Of a stretch of 64,000 bases of DNA, positions 57,395 to 64,000 are shown one piece after another. The position numbers and the translations under genes are program-made. The stretch comes from Rapana venosa. Taxonomy: Eukaryota; Mollusca; Gastropoda; Neogastropoda; Muricidae. A model generated the notes under the pieces. The model saw nothing but the letters and a program-made list of their open reading frames with translations, made no database searches and had not been told where the DNA came from. Numbering within the stretch: the first letter of the stretch is position 1; each line of letters begins with the position of its first letter. The stretch lies in the NCBI GenBank assembly GCA_028751875.1, contig CM054145.1, positions 45,075,254 through 45,139,253 on the forward strand, in the 5' to 3' direction.

Positions 57395-58490
57395 CATCAA
57401 GTTTTATTCGCGATTTTAGTTAGGTAGCACCCAGTTTAGTTTTATTCGCGGTTTAGTTGGGTAGCACCCAGTTTAGTTTTATTCCCGGTTTAGTTGGGTA
57501 GCACCCAGTTTAGTTTTATTCGCAGTTTAGTTTAGTTGGGTAGCACCCAGTTTAGTTTTATTCGCAGTTTAGTTAAGTTGGGTAGCACCCAGTTTAGTTT
57601 TATTCGCGGTTTAGTTTAGTTGGGTAGCACCCAGTTTAGTTTTATTCACGGTTTGGTTTAGTTTTATTCGCGGTTTGGTTTAGTTGGGAGCGCCCAGTTT
57701 AGTTTTATTCACGGTTTGGTTTAGTTTTATTCGCGGTTTGGTTTAGTTGGGTAGCGCCCAGTTTAGTTTTATTCACGGTTTGGTTTAGTTTTATTCGCGG
57801 TTTGGTTTAGTTGGGTAGCGCCCAGTTTAGTTTTATTCACGGTTTGGTTTAGTTTTATTCGCGGTTTGGTTTAGTTGGGTAGCGCCCAGTTTAGTTTTAT
57901 TCACGGTTTGGTTTAGTTGGGTAGCACCCAGTTTTATTCACGGTTTGGTTTAGTTGGGTAGCACCCAGTTTTATTCACGGTTTAGTTTAGTTGGGTAGCA
58001 CCCAGTTTTATTCACGGTTTAGTTTAGTTGGGTAGCATCCAGTTTAGTTTTATTCGCGGTTTAGTTGGGTAGCACCCAGTTTAGTTTTATTCGCGGTTTA
58101 GTTTAGTTGGGCAGCACCCAGTTTAGTTTTATTCGCGGTTTAGTTGAGTTGGGTAGCATCCAGTTTAGTTTTATTCGCGGTTTAGTTGGGCAGCACCCAG
58201 TTTAGTTTTATTCGCTGTTTAGTTGAGTTGGGTAGCACCCAGTTTTATTCGCGGTTTAGTTTAGTTGGGTAGCACCCAGTTTAGTTTTATTCGCGGTTTG
58301 GTTTAGTTTTATCCAGTTTAGTTTTATTCATTGTTTTGTTTATTATTATTATAGTTTATTTGCGGTTTTGTTCAGTTGGGTTGCGCCCAGTCGTTTTTAT
58401 TTGCAGTTGGTTTAGTTTGGTAGCACCCACTTTAGTTTAATTTGCTTTTGGTTTAGTTGGGTAGCACCAGTTTAGTTCTATTTCTGTTTA
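57395..58490. repeat. 1.1-kb GTTTAGTT array with higher-order structure
   Basis: Basic unit about 38 bp: GTTTAGTTTTATTCGCGG then TTTAGTTGGGTAGCACCC-A. At about 57,640-57,900 a double unit of about 65 bp (TTCACGGTTTGGTTTAG, TTCGCGGTTTGGTTTAG, TTGGGTAGCGCCC) repeats four times. Edges decay gradually on both sides. Confidence 0.95.
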
Positions 58491-59590
58491 GACTGCTTTT
58501 TGTGTGTAAACTTTAGTCTGTTTAGCTTGGTGAAGGCTCCGCTTTGAATTCACTTTTATTGGACTTGTTTACTTTATATTGCCTTTAAAGTTTTATTTCT
58601 AACTGCAGACTTTTCAATTTCATTTTACTTAAAATCTGTTTAGCTTTTTGTCTATTCAGTTTAAGATAGGCCCCCCCACCAGCTTCTTTAAAATTAATTT
58701 CGTTTCAGTTTTTGATGCAAGGGTTGCTAAAGCAATCGGATGTTTGCTTTCCCGTGATCATTAAAGGACAACTGACGGGTCGGTCCTATAAACTGTCATG
58801 AACTCCACAGAGCTAGAGAAGCAAACTTTGACCAGAACAGCTTGAGGAGGAACATGAATTAGTACTCTTTGCCAATTCTATGCAGACGTGTTCTTAGCTG
58901 TAGCTTTTGAAAGACGTAGCCATGAACTGGGCCAGGCGGCAATTGCTTTTCCTGTGATTTTGCAGCTCTACCTTTTCGAATATTCAACTTTAATCCCGGA
59001 TACTTCTTTTTGCGACCGATCGCTGTTCTTAGTAGCTAATGCTGCCCTGAAATGTGGGAAATCATTCCACGAATTTAACGTGCTTTTGCGAAATAAAAGT
59101 TTGCATTCATATTCCTAAAATCATAACTTTACCGTCTTCCCTAAACACTATTGTCAGCTCTTTGGCTCAATTATGAAACCTGTGCATCAGGAATGCTAAC
59201 ACTAAGATTGTAGACCATCCCCCTTTCTGAAGTGAAAAGACTAATGACATGCATTTAGTGTCTCCAAACTATAAACAAGAGGCCGCCTACTGGACTACCT
59301 TCCGACTTTTTATGGCTATGTTAAAACGTTTCTGCTATCCCCTATTCTACACCTACAGAAAAGCCGTCATGCTATCACATAGTATTCAAGAGGCACTGTA
59401 CCCCTATACTAATACGTTGGATCGCCCGAGTCCCTGATGATAAGGTCCACTACTGCTGGCCAACCTCTGGTAAGGACACACGCAAAACTGTCATAAACAC
59501 AGCACTAATTAGGATTTCCTATCATTCCACTGGATCCGACCCCATAACTTGGCGGACCGCTTCTTTCACAAAGACTGTGATACGGATTGA
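58491..59590. other. no gene recognised
   Basis: Short frames only, including one of 76 codons at 58,888-59,118 without domain or splice support. Confidence 0.45.
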
Positions 59591-59689
59591 ATTCTCCATT
59601 AACTTCTTCAGGAGTTGCGAGGGTTCGGATTCAGGGTCTTGGGCATGGGGAGCCCGGTGAAGCAAGGTGGCGTGTGCATGCTGGGCATG

Positions 59690-60125
59690 TTTGTGCTATC
59701 CATACCACCAGTCGTAGCTGGCATACTCTTCACAGAAAATGGATGAGACTTTCGTATTCAAGCAGCTTATGTGTGCGTTTGCACACAGAATATCGATTAA
59801 CAGTCCCACTAAGGATAGGCACGGGCATGGAGTGATGAGTGTTAGCTCCACGGGAAAATTATCAAACAGACGCACGTAATAATTCACCAGACACTACTGC
59901 CGAGACTCAAACCCGCGACTTCATGGAGTTATTGGGTAGAAGTCAAACGCTCCATCTATACAGCAAGAGTGTTAATTACTTTTGTATAGCACTGAAAGCA
60001 GCTTTGACGATACAATTCCCTGAAGTCGGAAGGTGGCTACCTTCACAGTGGGCAAAACGGTCGCGTGCACAGAAATCTCACCATTGGTGAACCTCAGAGC
60101 TCTAGCTGAGGAATAAGGAAAAACT
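59690..60125. repeat. composite SINE: minus core and head, plus tail B
   Basis: Core-like GTGTGCGTTTGCACACAGAA at 59,771 and head complement GACTCAAACCCGCGACTTCA at 59,902 are in minus orientation; CCTGAAGTCGGAAGGTGGCT, AGAAATCTCACCATTGGTGA and GAGCTCTAGCTGAGGAATAA at 60,020-60,120 are tail B in plus orientation. Confidence 0.65.
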
Positions 60126-60189
60126 TGTCACCGTTTATCACTAAAAGAAGCTTTAACAATACGTACGACATATAGCTTCGACAATATCA

Positions 60190-60300
60190 ATTCCTGAAGT
60201 CGGAATGCAGCTACCTTCATAGTGGGTATAACGGTGGCATATACAAAATCTCAACATTGGTAAACTTGGGGAGCTCTAACTAAGAACAGGGGAAAAACAC
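60190..60300 (+). repeat. SINE tail B, second copy
   Basis: CTGAAGTCGGAATGCAGCTA, AAAATCTCAACATTGGTAAA, GAGCTCTAACTAAGAACAGG; tandem with the tail at 60,020. Confidence 0.75.
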
Positions 60301-60519
60301 TGGATACTTATCACTGTCTACCTCTAAAAGAAGCTTTAAGAAAACGGCAACACTGGTCACTAAAATGAACAGGTTGTTCAGGCCTGTAAAAACAATGAAA
60401 ATGCTAACAGCAAAAAAAGCATACCAAGGGCATGTATGTGTTAGTCATTGATAAGGTTTTGCAAATATACTAACACTGTTTTCTAGATATATTTTTAAAA
60501 ACCTCAATTCTATTTCAAG

Positions 60520-60750
60520 GACAAAGGATAAGCAATCAAGTGCTCTTTACATCCAGTCCCCGTGTGCATGCAACTTTGTACATTTTGTCATCCGTTCCCA
60601 TGGGTAAACAACAGCCTAATCTTCCTAAAGGTGAACAAGTTTTAATGTGTCTGCAAGATGTTTTGCTTTCTTTCACACTCTATACCTAGGTTTACAGTTT
60701 CACCTATGGTGAAGTTAAGTCGGCACAGGTGATAACTCCCAGGAAAAATC
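60520..60750 (-). repeat. tRNA-SINE copy, core + tail A, strongly diverged
   Basis: AAGGATAAGCAATCAAGTGC, TTTACATCCAGTCCCCGTGT, GTCTGCAAGATGTTTTGCTT, TAAGTCGGCACAGGTGATAA. Confidence 0.75.
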
Positions 60751-61184
60751 CACCAAGCTATACCATCCACCCCCCCACCCCCTCCCAATCGACCAACTAT
60801 TTTTGCTTGCTGACTAATATCACTGACATATCATGGGGATATGCATGAATGCGCGCACTCCTGCGCGTATGTAGGTGTCTCATAGTTCCCTTTATGTGGA
60901 CTATAATCGGAATATTCCCCAAATTGTGCCTAATTGGTCACATGACGGTGAGCACGTGAGGAGCAGCAATGAACAGCTTGGTGGAAATCGTAAACCAAAT
61001 TGCATTTGAGGAAACCTAATTTCTAATACATGGAAATAAACTAAAGTTCTTATAGCATGACAACAAACAAAAGTTCCAATTAAATAAGACATAACCACTT
61101 TCTTGAATACAAAACCGGTTGGCTCCTATATTATTATTTGACAGGGTGTCCAGATTTTTCTTCCCCAGTTTTTCCTAAACCAGA
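60751..61184. other. no feature; palindromic E-box-like sites at 60,937-60,958
   Basis: GTCACATGAC (60,937) and CACGTG (60,953) lie 6 bp apart next to ATTGG. No transcript evidence. Confidence 0.3.
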
Positions 61185-61270
61185 AAACAGCTACCTTAAT
61201 GGTCGACAAAAAGGTCGAACACAAAAAATCTCATTGGTGAATTTCGGAACTCTAGCCAAGGAACAAAAAA
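61185..61270 (+). repeat. SINE tail B fragment
   Basis: AAACAGCTACCTTAATGGTC, AAAAATCTCATTGGTGAATT, AACTCTAGCCAAGGAACAAA. Confidence 0.75.
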
Positions 61271-61573
61271 ACAGCCAGAATCACCTTCCCGAATACTCGG
61301 TCTCAAGTTAATTCAGATTACAAAAATATATTTCAACAAGTCAGCCAGCCCATAAACAGCAAAGTACCCGGATTTTGAAACCGGTCCAAAAATTGGGACC
61401 TGTTGTCAGAATTTCAGTGATGGCTTTTGAAAAATATGAACAACTTTGTTCTACTATAGTCTGCAAGAAGATACCAGCTTTGGATCGAAATTCTGTTTGG
61501 TAGGCTAAGATTAAACATTACTAAAAATAAAAAAACAACAGCTTTGCTCTAGCAAATTAAAGCTTGCACTCAC

Positions 61574-61780
61574 CTTTCATAACTGCAAGATGGCCAAAAT
61601 TGCGTGGCTGCTGTCTGCGCCAGTGTTTCTTTGTCTGTTGGCTTCGTGTGCGTTGCAACCCCTGCTTCGTGGTGATTTGACCAATCAAACGACGTTACCT
61701 TGATTTCGATGCGCCCTCTAAGCTACTAGCGATTGTCTTTCTTGTTTGTGCAAGAAAGGAGTTATGTTCACGCCTTATAA
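61574..61780 (-). promoter_or_regulatory. putative first exon and promoter of the unrecognised minus-strand gene
   Basis: On the minus strand CATCTTGCAGTTATGAAAG is followed by GTGAGTGC, a consensus donor after ATG AAA G. Upstream (61,675-61,700) lies GATTGGTC, an inverted CCAAT box, next to AACGTCG. No TATA box seen. The only coding content would be Met-Lys plus one base. Confidence 0.3.
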
Positions 61781-62270
61781 AAATTGGTTGTGGTATGACA
61801 TTACCAGTACAATCCACACTTTCCCTGCAGCCGTGTTCGGAAAAGATGACCACAGTTTTAGGTAAAAATAGTCAGTTCACGTTTATAAGTTTTTCAGGAA
61901 AAGTTTGTAATTTTTTTTCTGAAAATAAACATGTGATATTGCCGGTGACGTCATACCTATCCTGACTTCAGGGGGGTTGAATATACCGCAGAGAATGAAG
62001 CTTTTTCCTGTGTACCCAACTGACATGTACCACACTTGCCACAAATTCACGTGGAAAAACGCCGGTTTTTGTTTTAAATAGTTTTTTTTTTAAAACTCAG
62101 GCATTCGCGCTGTTGATACTGGTACGCTTTACACCACTGGGATTTCCAGAATAGCGCTTCGTATCATCTCCTACAGTGTATATGGCAGGATTTTGCTTTA
62201 TGATAGCAAAGCTACGGAAAACAATGCAAAATGGAATTATTGTAAACACAACTTAGCGCCGTCGGCAATA
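61781..62270. other. no feature recognised
   Basis: Ordinary sequence upstream of the putative promoter. Confidence 0.4.
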
Positions 62271-62274
62271 AACA

Positions 62275-62337
62275 ATAGACGTTTTTTGCTTCGTTCCTTG
62301 GCTAGAGCCCCGAGGTTCTCCAGTGCTGAAATTCTAA
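62275..62337 (-). repeat. SINE tail B fragment abutting an oppositely oriented SINE
   Basis: TTGCTTCGTTCCTTGGCTAG, AGCCCCGAGGTTCTCCAGTG. It stops directly at the core of the next copy. Confidence 0.75.
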
Positions 62338-62338
62338 G

Positions 62339-62515
62339 AACGCACGCAGAACATCTTGCGCACACGTTAAATCCTGTTCCGCTTTTCGTAAGAGTAGGCC
62401 ATTGCGTGCCTATGGGAACAGATGACAGAATTTACAAAACCGCATACACTCGGGGATTGGATGTAAAAAAGCACATAAGTGCTTATTCCATTATCCTCGG
62501 TATAAAAGAAAAAAA
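62339..62515 (+). repeat. SINE core + tail A, plus orientation
   Basis: AACGCACGCAGAACATCTTG, TCCGCTTTTCGTAAGAGTAG, TTGGATGTAAAAAAGCACAT, TTCCATTATCCTCGGTATAA. Very similar to 37,670-37,860. Confidence 0.85.
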
Positions 62516-62549
62516 ATTCTGCCTGTAGACCCCCCCCACACCTTTCTAA

Positions 62550-62910
62550 CCATCATTTAGGTATCCGCATTCCGACTCTGGGGATGGAGTCTAAACACCA
62601 TAACTGTGTGCATGCTGTTAAAATTTAAAAAAAGAAAAGATTTTGTCATTCATTCCTTACAGGAACGAAAAGGACTACTCTTCCAAAATGAGGAACGGGC
62701 TCTTAACGTGTGCGCAAGATGTTCTGTGTGCGTTCGTACACAGCGCCTCGGCTTTTAGTCTCAGCCAAAGGACTTTTGACATTCAGTTCGATTTTCTCCT
62801 CAAACCGGGAAAGAAAGGGCAAGGCCGGGAATCGAACCCAGAACCTCACGGTTTACCTGTTAGCCTAGGCAGGTGAACGTCTTAACCGTCCTGCCACCTT
62901 CCTTCAAAAC
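62550..62910 (-). repeat. tRNA-SINE, head II + core + partial tail B
   Basis: Tail complement TAGGTATCCGCATTCCGACT; core GTGTGCGCAAGATGTTCTGT; AAAGGACTTTTGACATTCAG; head complement GCCGGGAATCGAACCCAGAA, CCTCACGGTTTACCTGTTAG, TCTTAACCGTCCTGCCACCT. Near full length. Confidence 0.85.
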
Positions 62911-63150
62911 ACAACAATGGATATAACAGTCCAACAATTTCAGTCATATTCCTTTTGCAGTCTAGCTCATGTGTCTTCTACGGATGGGATTGATATCGTA
63001 ACCTTTCAGTTTTTCCGTAGGTGCCTTACCGCTAAACCACAAACACCATAAAAAAAATGTTATAGGCCTAGATAGAAAGTTACCACTAAGGTGTTTGAAG
63101 AAACACACCAAGCGAGATTGCTTTCATAATATGCTTGACGCCTCTTTGAG
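62911..63150. other. tRNA-like fragment and unassigned sequence
   Basis: GGGATTGATATCGTAACCTT and GCCTTACCGCTAAACCACAA (62,987-63,043) look like the complement of another degraded tRNA-like head. Confidence 0.4.
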
Positions 63151-63164
63151 TCTCCACATAGCTT

Positions 63165-63690
<526 letters not shown>

Positions 63691-63739
<49 letters not shown>

Positions 63740-63778
63740 GACAGACAGACAGACAGAGACAAACAGAGACAGAGATAG
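63691..63778. repeat. (GA)n and (GACA)n
   Basis: GA repeat to about 63,735 followed by GACA units, as at 16,816-16,990. Confidence 0.95.
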
Positions 63779-63819
63779 CGGGTTGCTCGCAGAAACGATT
63801 TTTATCGAACATAATTATA

Positions 63820-64000
63820 TGTGGTGTCCTTAAGCGGTTTTTTTTGTCGCTAACTGGATCAAGACGCTCAAATGCACGAACATGGTCCAAAAGTAACTGG
63901 AAATCAGTTTTATACTGCTGAGCGTATGTCGCTGTATATGAACACATGAAAACACAATCCAAAATAGAGACAATAAAAAATATAAGGATGTACATACTAA
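63820..64000. mobile_element. MITE-like element, copy 3, cut by window end
   Basis: TGTGGTGTCCTTAAGCGGTT, TTGTCGCTAACTGGATCAAG, GGTCCAAAAGTAACTGGAAA: same left end and interior as 17,109 and 32,137. The right end is outside the window. Confidence 0.6.

Noticed and set aside
58888..59118. 76-codon plus-strand frame as an exon
   Set aside because: No splice context or family; the antisense has a WNDFP-like phrase that might be LINE debris but is too short to call.
60937..60958. paired E-box-like palindromes as an enhancer
   Set aside because: Short motifs expected by chance; no promoter or transcript evidence next to them.

Overview
The window looks like repeat-dense nuclear DNA from an invertebrate animal, most likely a mollusc and probably a gastropod. 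The evidence is intron-split genes, non-LTR retrotransposon debris, many tRNA-derived SINEs, and abundant CA/GA/GACA microsatellites and homopolymer runs. The species assignment is inference. Nothing is bacterial: there are no operons, ribosome binding sites or CRISPR arrays.

The one gene recognised with confidence is on the minus strand at the left edge. It is a beta-1,4-galactosyltransferase-family (GT7) type II Golgi glycosyltransferase. An N-terminal membrane-anchor/stem exon (6908-7333) and three catalytic exons (5646-5881, 2604-2791, 937-1059) join with matching phases and good splice sites. The last exon(s) lie beyond position 1. It carries Ile where bovine B4GALT1 has Tyr289, which predicts UDP-GalNAc rather than UDP-Gal as donor. 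The membrane-anchor exon shows at least one apparent frame break.

A second, weaker gene candidate is also on the minus strand. A short 5' exon at 61,574 ends in a consensus donor and is phase-compatible with an open exon at 56,498-56,631. A further open block lies at 55,622-56,086. I do not recognise the product.

From 9 to 23 kb the window is mostly retrotransposon remains. They include a broken CR1/jockey-superfamily LINE (endonuclease and RT 10,586-13,365; ORF1-like coiled coil plus degenerate SGNH domain 14,696-16,378), fragments of a second L2-like LINE ending in (ATT)n, one of which contains an antisense tail of its own family, and a zinc-knuckle LINE end. From 23 to 41 kb there is a mosaic of SINE copies, a 370-bp polypyrimidine tract, A/C-only tracts and a possible solo LTR. 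From 41 to 49 kb the DNA is AT-rich with diverged duplications and arrays and no convincing gene. At 49.5-52.7 kb lies a 3.2-kb minisatellite with a roughly 25-bp unit that is open in several frames. At 57.4-58.5 kb there is a second array with alternating unit types.

Across the window at least four tRNA-headed SINE groups recur. Two share one central core but differ in tRNA head and 3' tail. A roughly 380-bp family with terminal inverted repeats (17,109; 32,137; 63,820) looks like a non-autonomous DNA transposon. All calls were made by eye from the sequence; no database search was possible.
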